DNA of 64,000 nt from Gamarada debralockiae (taxonomy: Eukaryota; Ascomycota; Leotiomycetes; Helotiales; Hyphodiscaceae). A model generated the notes under the pieces. It ran no database searches, had not been told where the DNA came from, and saw nothing but the letters and a program-made list of their open reading frames with translations. Below, piece by piece: positions 22,441 through 33,533 of this stretch (within the stretch, counting starts at the first letter, position 1; each line of letters starts with the position of its first letter). The stretch is from positions 1 to 64,000 of the forward strand of contig NXFV01002016.1 in assembly GCA_002803225.1 (NCBI GenBank). The letters are read 5' to 3'. The position numbers and the translations under genes were made by a program.

Positions 22441-25400
22441 TGATTTATAAAACTATAAGATTCAAGAACGAGCTGACAACGAGGAGAAGAAAGAGGAAAA
22501 TCGACTTATCCTGTCCGGCTTAATTACTTGAAGGCATGAAGGGATCAGCAAGGCCTAGACGAGGCTGAGAGGCGGGAGTTTCTCAGTGCTCAAGTATGTT
22601 AGAGACACCCCACACAGGTTCTCCCACGGGCATGCCCTTAGCGGGTTTTCGATCTCACCCAAAATTTGATTTCCTATCTCAAATATCGCAGATCAGATGT
22701 GTGTGCATCCTGCGCCAGGATTGGGCGAAATTATGCAACGGTTTGTAGCTGCAATCTTTTTTTCGACTTCCCGGATTGTTGGGGCAACCTCATCCTCTTT
22801 CCCAGAGAGGCCGAGTTACATATAGTTCGATGGAAGGATCGGAAGAGCAAGAACCCTTCTGCACTTTCTCGTTTGTGGCACGCACCACATTCCAGGGCAG
22901 CACAATTGTCCAGCTATCCCGTCGAGTCTCAAATTAAGGTTCATGTAAATCCTGCAACAGGAGCATCCAATCGCCTACTTCAATCCAGCGATTAAGAAGG
23001 CATGGTCAACGACTAAAATTCGTCTCGCTTTGGAGATTGCTGCGTCCAATCGCTGAAATATATCCGAGAACTTGATAATTGGTATCTCGCGAGTCACCTT
23101 TCCAATTTGGCAACATAATATAACCAACCCTTAGGCATGGGATACTCGTGGCCTGCCACAATATGATCAGTTGATCAAAAAACATCCCAAAGTCATTGTC
23201 ACGGCATGAAAGCCCTTCTATGCAAACCTAGTCGCATTGAAGCCTTGTGGACAACATACCAGTCTACCAGACCTTCTTCCAAATGTCAAGGGGAGGCATG
23301 GAATTACGGCCTTCTTCAGTCATGACAAGCGTATAATTTGCACTACAGAATCCGATTTTCAAGCGACCGCGTCTGCTCATGGCCTGCATGACCTGAGATC
23401 CGTTGCCGACGGCGAAACTGTGAAAATCCGAAAACTTGGGATGGCAATGTTCGCGCGTACCACTCAGTCAACACCAATGCTATGTAGAGCACCTCCTCAC
23501 CTCCTAGCGTTGCAGAACTTCCGTGTGACAATATATTTCGAACCTCAGGCTGAGAAGTTTTCCCTGCGACCGAAGCTATAGAGAAGGGGCCAGGGACGAG
23601 CAGTTGGCTGCGAGAATATGTGAGCTCCGCATATAAGGCAGGCATTGTAATACGGTATTCTCTAGAGATTGCCTCACCAAAGTTGCCGATGTGAGGTTCG
23701 CATGAGAGTATGGATTTGAGGATGTTCGCTTGTAGGACGTTGCAGAGAGCAGACTCCATCGATCCGCCAAAGTCAAGGCGCCGAGAAAGAGACGAATAGA
23801 GATACGCCGACCTGCGTTCTCTCCTGATCGATCTGTTTATGAAGCTTCCAAAACTCATTAGCCCAGTTTTCACTGTGCCTCATACCGTAATTGTGCCGTA
23901 ATCGACCAGAATTACTCTGTGTCTCTGTACTCTCAAAGACCAGGGTAATTATGAGTTTGAAAGCGTCAAAGGGGCCAAAGTGGTAACTCGTGTGGGAAGT
24001 TAGGCAGCCGAGAGCCTTCATTTGAGATTCTAGAACCAAGATCGGGTTCGACTTGTGTTTCGTCTTCCTTTCAGTGAACATCTGACATACGGAAGGAAAT
24101 GAAGTGAAAGAGCGTCTTCTGATCCTGAAACAGCTCATCCTGAAGTAACATACTTTCTAATACCGACGCTCATTCTGCGCTGTTACACACGGAGTCAGAG
24201 ACTCAGAACCTTCAAGAGGCTTTCAAACTCAGGGAGCACAAGCTGGTTGGGGAGCGAAGATGCGTGCTCGGAGGTGAGAAGAAGCAGATCAATTATGAGG
24301 GAGTTAGGGGAATAGTTGAACCCCCACTAATGCAGAGCGAGCGGGATATGAGTACAGTCTAAGCCGCGACAGATTCCTTCACCTGCAGAGACCCAGGCTT
24401 GTCCAGCGACTAGTCCGGTATTTTCCTTTCGAACGGGTACTTCTCAAGGCTCTAGTGGGCGAAGCTTTCATCCTTTTCCAACACTTCTGTTTGCAGCTGC
24501 TTCCCATTGGAAGGCTGAAGCCACTTCCCCACGACTTTTTAATGCTTGGAGAGTTGCGCGAACCCTATTGTGGCGCCGCATACTTTGAGCCCCAAGTCTG
24601 CATCCTGTGAAAAATATATTGCTCGTAGCTTTCTTTGCTCTTTAGCCCTTCAAGTTGAAGTTGCCATCCGACTCTTCCGAAGTCGAAATTCGCGCATGAT
24701 ATCTTCTTCGGATTAGAGTAGTTACATTTAATAATCTGATGGAGAAAGTGAGCTTGCGCAGTTCGCGAAGTTAGAGCCGTATTTGGTTGGCAGCGGGACA
24801 GCGCTACCACTCATGCCAATCCTTGCCACTTGAGTATAAGCTTAAATGAACCACGACGAACTAATCCTAACCGTTCACTACGTGCCGAAGTTCGGATACC
24901 CATGTAGTGCCTGCGGTGCTGGCCTTTGAGTCGTATATCTGTTGACCGCTCAGCCTTACTACGCAGTTCCTCTCTCGGGAAGAGTGTTGGACCCGGCTTC
25001 GCGTTGGATTGAATGCAGAGTACTGCATTCGAACTAGAGGCCCGGCTCCGCAGTAGCACATTCTCACCTCCATGCTTCAAGCTTTTTGGCGTCTTTATAC
25101 TTTGCACCCTGACGGACGATATCCAGAAGCCATTACCAGATGCCTCTAACGGGGTTGGCATATTAAAATTCTAACGTGTTTTAAAGCATCTTTATATGCC
25201 ACCAAGCTGCTTTCCTCACTTCTTCGACGCAAGAAGACCTAGTGTATCAAATATGTCTTCCTTGGAGCTTTCCCTTAGCAGAACGATCTACACGGCCCAG
25301 TTCTGACGTCGTACTTGGGAACATCTGTCGTGCTAAATACATTTCCCCTTATTTCCATCTACCATGTGGATGCTAACGTCGGCAAGGAACAGCGTGTCCT

Positions 25401-25865
25401 AGGCCATCGTGGGTAATAGCTTCAGACCTAATTGGTAGTCGCATCGCCTTTAGGGGTCTTTGTCTTAACCTTGACAGACTTCTGATACTCGATATGGAAT
25501 CCTATTGCGAAGATGGTCGAAGTTTGTATCTAAACACGAGAAACTTCTCGAGCCGCGTTCTGATAATTGTGCTATAACTTGACTCTTGTTACATAGATCC
25601 AAGTTGTTCCCGAACTGTAGCCTACAATTTCTTCACGTTGTCCCAATACTACCTCCCATTTGGCGCCCAAGGATGGAGATTTTCTATGAAACCGTACCGG
25701 GAACGGGAAGGACGGCTTCTAGTGGAGTTTGTTCTGGTGCAGGGTTTACCCAAACTCTACGGATTCGGAGAGCTTCAGAAGTATATAAAGACCAGGCGCA
25801 ACCGAGTAGGATCCAAACATACAAACAGCATCTTCAATATAACAGCAATACAAACCACAACTACA
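22441..25865. other. gene-poor stretch next to transposon
   Basis: 3.4 kb without a supportable intact gene. Short frames at 22666-22995 (+), 23237-23581 (+), 23343-24138 (-) and 24565-25161 (-) have no recognised domain. Only the 23343-24138 pair looks at all protein-like and is listed separately. The position beside a RIP-hit element fits a decayed or repeat-derived segment. Confidence 0.4.
23343..24138 (-). pseudogene. possible frameshifted gene remnant, unknown family
   Basis: Two overlapping leftward frames, 24138-23773 (121 codons) and 23873-23343 (176 codons), both have a plausible amino-acid mix and could be one protein interrupted by a frameshift near 23800-23870, where they overlap. 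No domain is recognised and no intron borders fit. The gene nature is uncertain. Confidence 0.22.
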
Positions 25866-26480
25866 ATGATGTACTTCTCTACCTCAGTCGCTGCCTCCAT
25901 GGCTGCCGCCATCTCTGCTGTCAATGCAGCTCACCCCACCCACAACAGTATGCAAACCACGCCCCGACTTCCCTCCATCTCGACAGACAGCATATTGCGG
26001 GAGAATATCAAAGACCCTTCCCAGCTGCAACGTGCTAACACTCCGACCAGGTATCGCCACCTACTTCTACCAAGATGGCAATGCTGGTTCCTGTGGCCAA
26101 TACCACAATATAAGTACCCCTTCACTTTCCTCCGTCCCACACATCTCCTCCAGCCACTGACAATGTCAGGACGGCGACTATACCGTAGCCATCTCCGACA
26201 TGTCCCCATTTATCTACAACGCCTACTGCGGCCAGACCGTCACGATCAAGAACGTCGGAGGTGGAGACAATAACTCCAGCTACGGCAAGACCATCGCTGC
26301 TACTGTTGCCGACACTTGCCCTGAGTGCGACCCTGGCCACTTGGATCTTCCCACTGGTGCTTTTCAGGCTCTTACTGGTGGTTAGCTTGACTCTGGACAA
26401 TTCAATATCTAATGTAAGGCTTCCATCTTTGGTTTGAGGATGAGTGACTGACTGATATGAAATAGGGCATCTTAACTAAG
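25866..26480 (+). pseudogene. RlpA-like double-psi beta-barrel secreted protein, RIP-inactivated
   Basis: A small secreted gene in four exons: 25866-25947, 26051-26109, 26170-26413 and 26467-26480. Exon 1 is a signal peptide; the rest is an RlpA/barwin-like DPBB fold (IATYFYQDGNAGSCGQYHN, then the ATVADTCPECDPGHLDLPTGAF block with the conserved Asp). Three faults break it. The donor after exon 2 reads ATAAGT where GTAAGT is expected. TAG (26383-26385) and TAA (26410-26412) interrupt the final strands, after which WHLN and a stop follow across the last intron in frame. Each fault is a C-to-T or G-to-A change. Intact relatives are secreted, often stress- or host-induced. Without the changes the protein would be about 133 residues. 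Confidence 0.75.
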
Positions 26481-27116
26481 CGTCGCGATGGACACAGGGG
26501 ATCAGAGAGGAGGAATAGGAATGAGGGAGCACAAGATTGAGACGAGTATAAAATATGTGGTCGATGGGCCACACTACCATCGTTTCTTTGGTTATTTTTA
26601 ATTAGAACAAAGGCAAAAAATCCAAAGTCTTTCTCTCATGCTCTATTCCATGTGTGCTGTTAGAATAAAAATTTTTTTTTTTGTCTTCGAACGTGTCTCC
26701 CGTGCCGCATGTTACACCACGGCTTGCAGCACCCATGAGGAGACCAGAACCCAGCTTGTTTGAGGGTGGTATACCGTCGCTAAGCACGATTACTATGGCA
26801 GCTTAAGATGTCTTACCAATGGCTTCATACGGTTGGAAATGATGCGATCTTCACTTTAAAAGCCATGCTGATGCTATTGGTCTTGAGTCTGAATGACAAA
26901 AGTTTTGAATGACGAGCAGGCGGTAAAGGCGCGAAAATTGGAGGCTGTTGCACAAGCGAGCATCGAGAAGAGAATGTTAACAACGCAAGATGAAGAATGG
27001 TACGATAATCTAGATAATGGTGGGTTAGACTTGGGATTTCAAATTGTTCATTTTCTGTGAGAAATTAATATATCTGAAATTTGAATCGCTCAAATGCGAT
27101 GTACGATTGATATTGG
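26481..27116. other. intergenic, no gene seen
   Basis: About 640 bases with an A5/T13 tract near 26668-26685 and no coding frame of note. The right end is probably the RINT-1 gene's 3' UTR. Confidence 0.5.
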
Positions 27117-30100
27117 CTATTCACTTGCTTCCACTCTCCGAGCTAGAATAGCCCGGGCATCCGCACGTGATAGCTCATCCAAGCCCAACCTCTTCAGAAC
27201 CTCATCCGCCTGCGAATTTGTAGCGTAGATGGCGCTAGAAGCATCCATCAGGCTAATTGTTGATTCTTCCTGAGCGACTGGTAGGTTCAGCAAGACAACA
27301 CCCTGTCGGAGCTTCGTCATGCCCGCACCCGCCGCCGTATCCGACAATCGTTCAATTGCGTTGAGGTCCTGTGACAGTCGGGCAGCACCCAGAGTAGTAA
27401 AGTCCTGTTTGACCAGAAGTTCGTTCCATAAGAGGTCTTGAAAAGTGCTCATTACCTGACGAAGCACGTGACGGGATTGACTGGCGGATAGCGTTTTTCG
27501 CAAATAGGCCACGTACTCTTTTAATCCCTGAATCAAGGTCAGCAATTGACAAATCGCCGGATACGCGCTTCAAAAAGTAGCAAAATGAGCAGGGTCGCGC
27601 TTACCTGAAGCGGTTGATCCAATTCGGCAGTCATGCTCAGAACGGTCGGTACGTCACCCACGGTCGTCCACTGAGCCCTTGTAAAGTAATGCCTCAACGA
27701 GTTTGAGAGATTGGTTTTCAATGCCTGAATCATGAAGTCTTCGGCTCGGCTTCGAATCCGTCCATATCCGGCAATAGTCACATCGAACACGGAGCCCTCG
27801 ATTTCAGATCCTACTGCACTTGATGTCGAGTCTTTGACTTCAGTATATGACATTGAGCCGGCTAAGAAATGGGGTGTCAGTAATCGCTCGCCCAGTTTGA
27901 ACGATTCAACTCACCCAGGTTATCGTTGATATTGGCAGCCTTGGCACGTGACTGCAATTGGCCCCAAAGGTCTATGAAGAACTCTGAATCGCTCCACTCC
28001 TGTAGGACATTGATGATATAGTCCGCACTCCCATACACCTTGCAAAGGCTCTCTATGCCGCCAATACCTTCCAACTGTAGAAGAGCGGAGAGTCAGTAAT
28101 CAATCATTCATTCCATTTGAATGATTCCATTTCCTGGATAACTCACATCTGCTTGCTGTTCTTTGGATATACCATGGAACTTTCGTGCAACAGGATTCGT
28201 GATAGTTTGATATGCATCGAGTGATTCGCTCAACCGTCCTTGGTACTGGTCAAGGATTTCTGCTTGAATTTCGATCAAAAACCGCATCTTATGGGAAAAT
28301 TTGCGTATTTTGTTGTATGACTTGGTCACGTTGTCGATTAGGTCTGCAACTCGAATGGCGCCATAAGAAGGCCTTGTTTTGCCCGGCAGCGTACTATCGT
28401 AGTCGATGAGACCGGTATCTGGCGATTTTATGATCCCTCTGTATCCTGAATTCGGGAGTCAGTAATCGTCCAACAGAAGACAACGACTGAAAAGGAGCGG
28501 ATATCATGACTTCTAGTAATTGTTCAACAGAAAGAACAATTGAAAAAAGCGGATATCATAGCTTCTAGCAATCGCTCAAAAGAGGACAACAATTGAAAAT
28601 AGTGGATTTCATGACTTCCATAATCGCTCAAAAGAGGTGGAAGATTGGGAATGTGGGTCCGGGAACACATACTCTGGAGAGCGAAATCCTTCTCCCCATC
28701 TATCCATTTGTCGAACCACGTATCTAGGACGTCCCAGGTCAGACCCTTCCAGCCCAGATCGAGGTTTCCTCCGTCGTAGTCGAAGGCGTCTCTAATTGTT
28801 TCATCAAAGTTGAGCAATTGCTTGATGAATTTGCTCAGCAATCTCGGATCGTTGGATATCCCAACAAGCACGGTATCTACCTTCTCTCTCAGGACAGGAA
28901 GCAGGGCAGTAATAAATCCGGATACAGGATCAACGTAGAGGGTGTTTCCAGCTAATATATTGCCCCTAAAATGGGCTGCCAGTAGTGGCGATACGTTGTC
29001 TCTTAGAAAAGGCTCCCACTTCGAGATAATTCCGACGAAATGCTCGAAGAAGTAGTCCCCGAGCTGGAAACTGTTAGTTAAATTCCTCGAATTGGTTGAA
29101 GGATTGGAACTAGGCTATGAACAAAGCGAATAGAGGGTGAGAAAAGAGTGATTTCAAGTCGCTCAATGAGATTGAAGGATCCATCCTATGGATTTTGGCG
29201 GGATAACTTACACGTTGTGGAGAGTTTGTGGGCTTGTCGCTGAAGAAGTGGTACTTGAATGCCTGAACAAAGGGTTTGGCTAGCACGGCCATGGGGAGAA
29301 GTATCAGTGGGGCTCGTGCAGCCATGATCTCAGGACCCTGCAGGTCTAGAAGTCTGTCAAATAAATCGGCCCACTCTCGTGTCGGCTCTTGAGCCTCCTC
29401 CGGCCAGCTGGTCTTTTGGAGTACTGCCTCAAATTCGTCCGACATTATCTTCTTCATCTGTAGCCAGAGCGATGTAGACGTATCCTCTACATACTTGACT
29501 AAATGGACAGCCGCTCCCTCTGCAGGTTCCTGGAGCTGACGTAGTGTAATGGCGAGTTCCTTCAGGCGTGTATATGGTTTCAAAGCCTCCTTAGGTTCCG
29601 CGGGTAGGTGTTTTCGAGCCTCTACCGTCAATTCCTCAACCTCTTTGAGCAATCCAACGTATAGCGTAGCCAATTCGACCCGACGTAGTTTCTCCATAGG
29701 ACCTTTCAGACGTTCTGTAGCTTCTTCAGGACTATCCGACGAGGTGATTATCATGAGGCGATTTTGGATACCCGTATGCTGGTTTTCGAATCGTTCAGTT
29801 TGTTCAAGCAATTGGGCCGCATGGTCTGCGGACGCCTTCTTTGTAGCCTCGAGCTTTGCCCGGGCATCTTGTAGCTAGAAAAAGTCAGCCATGCCACAGG
29901 AAAGGAGCCGTTCAATTGCTTTGAGCGATTGAAGAAGTGAGCCGGATAGGGCAGCTGACAATCGTTCAAGGTATTTGAGCGATTCAAAAGATACGGACGT
30001 CCTGCATATCCCAATCATTCAAAAGGAGTGAGCGATTGAAGACGTGGGCGAACTGGACTTCCTCGTCGCTCCACAGCTGGCATTCGTTCAACAGATTTCG

Positions 30101-30382
30101 GGGATTGAAGAGATGATGTGCCCATCCTCGACACCCTCCGTATCCGGCATCCACCCTCAAATAGTTCAAAAAGAGGGAGTGATTTACCTGCTGATCCAAC
30201 TGCTTCTTCTGAATATCCACCGTTTCTATAAGGCTTGCAAGGTTGCTCAGGTCCGCCGTCGTTTGAATTCTGTCGTTGAGGTAGTCTTCGAGACGGATAT
30301 CTCTTTCCCTAGCTGGAACATCGTTCTTTGGATCTACTAGGACAGCTACAGGGCTGGTGTCGCGGATAGTTGGGGATGCCAT
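27117..30382 (-). CDS. RINT-1/Tip20 family vesicle tethering protein
   Basis: Seven exons: 30382-30188, 29874-29212, 29063-28673, 28445-28147, 28074-27915, 27861-27605 and 27527-27117. All junctions are in phase with canonical borders and give 791 residues, close to human RINT-1. The N-terminus has a coiled coil (IQKKQLDQQ, then LQDARAKLEATKKAS), and the helical RINT-1/Tip20 domain covers the rest (for example YFFEHFVGIISKWEPFL and NPVARKFHGISKEQQ). Tip20/RINT-1 is part of the Dsl1/NRZ tether for Golgi-to-ER COPI vesicles. The start at 30382 has an ACCATGG context. Introns 1, 2 and 3 are unusually long (313, 148 and 227 bp) because of repeated palindromic units. Divergent from DNA ligase I. 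Confidence 0.9.
27862..27914 (-). repeat. introner-like intron (RINT-1 intron 5)
   Basis: A 53-bp intron that is little more than one copy of the palindromic element: GTGAGT, then AATCGTTC and GAGCGATT arms, then the branch site in GATTACTGAC and a TTAG end. Confidence 0.6.
28075..28146 (-). repeat. introner-like intron (RINT-1 intron 4)
   Basis: A 72-bp intron starting GTGAGTTATCC. It has a perfect 9-bp hairpin (AATCATTCA / TGAATGATT) followed by GATTACTGACTC, the same branch-site block as introns 3 and 5. Confidence 0.6.
28446..28672 (-). repeat. 53-bp tandem array inside RINT-1 intron 3
   Basis: Read on the gene strand, the intron holds three 53-bp units and a shorter fourth in tandem. 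Each has a CAATTGTT-like left arm, a TTGAGCGATT-like right arm, then CTAGAAG and ATGATATCCGCT blocks. The last unit ends ATTACTGAC...TTCAG and so supplies the branch site and acceptor. Confidence 0.85.
29064..29211 (-). repeat. expanded RINT-1 intron 2 with two related units
   Basis: Starts GTAAGTTATCC like intron 4. It contains two diverged palindromic segments (TTCAATCTCATTGAGCG and ATCCTTCAA...TTCGAGGAATT) before the CTAAC branch site and CCAG acceptor. Confidence 0.5.
29875..30187 (-). repeat. array of five palindromic units in RINT-1 intron 1
   Basis: On the gene strand the 313-bp intron is built of about five units of 50-75 bp. Each carries a motif of the form CTTCAATCGCTCA, a 4-10 nt loop, TTGAACGATTG. 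Spacer lengths differ, so this array is older or less regular than that of intron 3. Confidence 0.75.
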
Positions 30383-30446
30383 GGTGGGTGCGGTCTTTGT
30401 GTGGAGTTGAATGTGCAAGTTGGTTTGAACAATTCGGTTTTGGCGA

Positions 30447-30462
30447 GTCGCGTTGACGCGAC
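30447..30462. promoter_or_regulatory. palindromic double MCB-like site between RINT-1 and LIG1
   Basis: GTCGCGTTGACGCGAC is a perfect 7-bp inverted repeat with a 2-bp spacer; each arm contains the MCB core ACGCG on one strand. It lies 251 bp upstream of the ligase start. In yeast, DNA ligase I (CDC9) is under MBF control, so an S-phase role is a reasonable inference. Confidence 0.5.
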
Positions 30463-30712
30463 TTCCCTAGATCTCCAATGTCGTCACCACTACAATCTGT
30501 CAACGAATTTGAACAATCAGCTTCCACAACAACAAATGAACGAATATCCTCAACGCCCCTACGAATATCTGTGAGCCCAGAAGTATAGAGGCAGATCTGA
30601 GCAAAAGCGTTCACTCAAAAATGTAGATCAAAGTACTCCAGAACCCAGATAAATCCGCAAGACCCAGACTTATGAAATAGGCAGAGCCATCAGCTCCAGT
30701 CGTTCATTCAAG

Positions 30713-33533
30713 ATGGGAAGTCCTGCGAAGCGGCGAAAGCTCAACGATAGCTCCAAATCCTCCCCAGTGGCATCTCGAAGCCTAGATTTTTTCTTTGGAA
30801 AGCAAAAGCAGAATGTGCCCGCACGGCCTGCGAACGGCGAACGAAATACCGAGAACTCTGTGAAATCGTCGGAATTGACGGACGAAGAGCTTGCGCAGAA
30901 GCTACAAGCAGAGTGGGATCTGGAAGCCGCTGGAGAGGCAACAGGAGCTCCGTCAGCTGTAAGCGGTGCTGGAGACAAGTCCGCCGAGAACGACACAGCT
31001 GATGGGAAGGCTACCAAGGACACAAGTGCGAACGGAGTTGGCGGCGATGACCTTGGGGAAGCTTCATCCGATGTGGAGACCGATCCACGCCCAGCTCAGA
31101 CGAAAGGGAAGAATACCCTCTCTTTGCAGTCAACAGGCTTGGAAGAAGATACCATAACATCAAGTATACCGTTCGACGAAAGCCCGTTAACATTCGAACC
31201 GTCAAAATATGTGTCGGAGTTACAGAGTCATTGGGCTGCAGAGGGCGGGAATGCTTCTTATGCTCTTCTTACCAGGTGCTTCGTTCTCGTAAATGGTACG
31301 CAGAGTCGAATCAAGATAGTCGATACCCTTGTGAATCTTCTGAGAGTCATAATTGAGGGAGATCCCAGTAGTTTGCTACCGACTGTACGTACGAAATATT
31401 ACTGTTTTGAATCTATAGCACGTTCTCCAAAGTTTTCCAGGTGCATGTTATATGTTTTGCTTCTATTACCGTCATTTTATTCCTCAATAGCCATGTCCAA
31501 AAGCTAACAATCTTCTCAGGTATGGCTCGCAACCAACTCAATATCTCCACCATACATATCCTTGGAGCTTGGCCTCGGAGGATCCGCAATCTCAAAAGCC
31601 CTGAAGCAAGTTTGCGGTCTAGACGGCAAAGCTCTCAAAGCTCTCTACGACAAGGTTGGAGACGCAGGTGACGTGGCTTTCGAAGCCAAGAAGAAGCAGA
31701 GCTTCACACTCCGGAAACCGAAGCCGCTCACGGTCAAAAGTGTATATCAAGCACTTGTAAAGATAGCCAGCACCCAAGGGACTGGAAGTGGCGAGATCAA
31801 GCAGAGTGTGGTAAATAGGCTGCTGCAAGACGCGAGAGGAGCGGAAGAGAGTCGATATATTGTCAGGACTCTTTGTCAGCATGTAAGTACTGTCCCAGCC
31901 TTGAAAAGGACATGGCTGATCTGAAAAGCTACGCATCGGTGCTGTCAAAACCACAATGTTGATAGCTCTATCACGGGCCTTCCAACTATCCCGTCCTCGC
32001 GATGTAGATTTCCCTCTCAAATCACCTAAAGAGCTAGCAAAGCTCAAGAAAGAAGCCTTAGCAGAAATCTGGTCCAAAGGCGAGGAGATAGTCAAGGCGT
32101 GTTTTGCCAAGCGGCCGAATTACAATGACCTAATCCCTGTTCTCCTCGAAATCGGAGTCTGCGATGAGCTTCTCATTCGATGTGGACTAGCGCTACATAT
32201 TCCACTCCGTCCCATGTTGGGAAGTATTACGAGAGACTTGTCCGAGATGCTTACGAAGCTTCAGGGTCGAAATTTCAGCTGCGAATACAAGTATGATGGC
32301 CAACGAGCGCAGGTCCATTGCGATGACCGAGGCAAAGTCTCGATTTTCTCTCGACATCTCGAACTCATGACTAACAAGTATCCCGATCTCGTGGCCTTGA
32401 TGCCTCAAATCCGTGGCGATGGAGTCAGCAGCTTCATAATGGAAGGCGAAGTCGTAGCCGTTGATCAAGAAACCGGAGAGCTCAGAACCTTCCAAACACT
32501 AGCCAATCGAGCTCGAAAAGATGTCGCTATCGGCAGTGTCAAAGTCTCTGTCTGCTTATTCGCCTTCGATCTCATGTTCCTCAATGGGGAGCCGCTACTG
32601 GACCGGCCATTTCGAGAACGGCGAGAGCTCCTCAGAAGCCTGTTCACAGAAGTACCAAACCAATTTACATGGGTCAAAAGCATCGACGCAACATCGCAGG
32701 ACTCCGAAACAGTGCTTGAGTTTTTTAAGAGCGCCACGGACATGAAATGCGAAGGCATCATGGTTAAAATCCTCGACAACCTTCCAAACCTCAATCTCAA
32801 GGTCGAGGACGTAATTGCAGACTCTTCTACCAGCGAACCCACCACTGCTGAACTCACTCCAAAGTCTTCTAGCAAATGCAAAAAGAAAGTCGCAGTAGAG
32901 AAAGAGCTTGAAAAGAAGAATACACGCCGCAAAGCCCTCCTCTCCACCTACGAACCTGACAAACGGCTCGACTCCTGGCTCAAAGTAAAGAAAGACTACA
33001 GCACAACCTTCGACACATTAGACTTAATTCCCATCGCAGGATGGCATGGACAGGGCCGCAAAGCAGCATTCTGGTCTCCCATCCTCCTCGCCGTGCGGAA
33101 CCCCGACACTGGTTCCCTCGAAGCAGTATGTAAATGCATATCCGGTTTCACAGACGTTTTTTATAAAGAAAACAAAGCTTTCTACGATAAGGAGAAGGGG
33201 ACGAATGTTCTTGGGAAGAAACCAGGATATGTTGAGTATGAAGGCGGATATCCAGATGTTTGGTTTGAGCCCCAGGAGGTTTGGGAGATGGCTTTTGCAG
33301 ATATTACGCTGAGTCCGGTGTACACTGCTGCGATCGGACTGGTGAGTGAGGAGAGGGGATTGAGTTTGAGATTCCCGAGGTTTTTGAAGAAGAGGACGGA
33401 CAAGAGTATTGAGGACGCGAGTACGAGTGAGTTTTTGGCGGAGCTGTGGAGGAAGCAGAGGGCGAAGGCGCCAGCTGTGAATGAGGGACACGATGTCGAA
33501 GGGAAAGATGACGAGGGTGAGGATGATGATTAG
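30713..33533 (+). CDS. LIG1: DNA ligase I (ATP-dependent, Cdc9 type)
   Basis: Three exons (30713-31384, 31520-31882, 31929-33533; introns of 135 and 46 bp) encode 879 residues. The disordered N-terminus carries a PIP-like box SRSLDFFF (residues 21-28) for PCNA, with Ser in place of the usual Gln, preceded by a KRRK basic patch. Then come the DNA-binding domain (about 165-440), the adenylation domain with catalytic Lys466 in KYDGQRA, motif EGEVVAVD, motif EGIMVK and the SWLKVKKDY motif V, and finally an OB fold. All ligase motifs are present. It seals Okazaki fragments in the nucleus. A Lys/Ser-rich insert of about 50 residues separates motifs IV and V. The C-terminus is acidic. Confidence 0.97.

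Noticed and set aside
24811..25161. 116-codon minus-strand frame
   Set aside because: Basic and Ser-rich without any recognisable motif; probably chance in gene-poor DNA.
29984..30187. Open frame continuing exon 1 of the RINT-1 gene through intron 1, with repeated FNRS..LN peptides
   Set aside because: The peptide repeat is simply the translated palindromic intron unit; the next exon resumes the family sequence after a canonical donor and acceptor.
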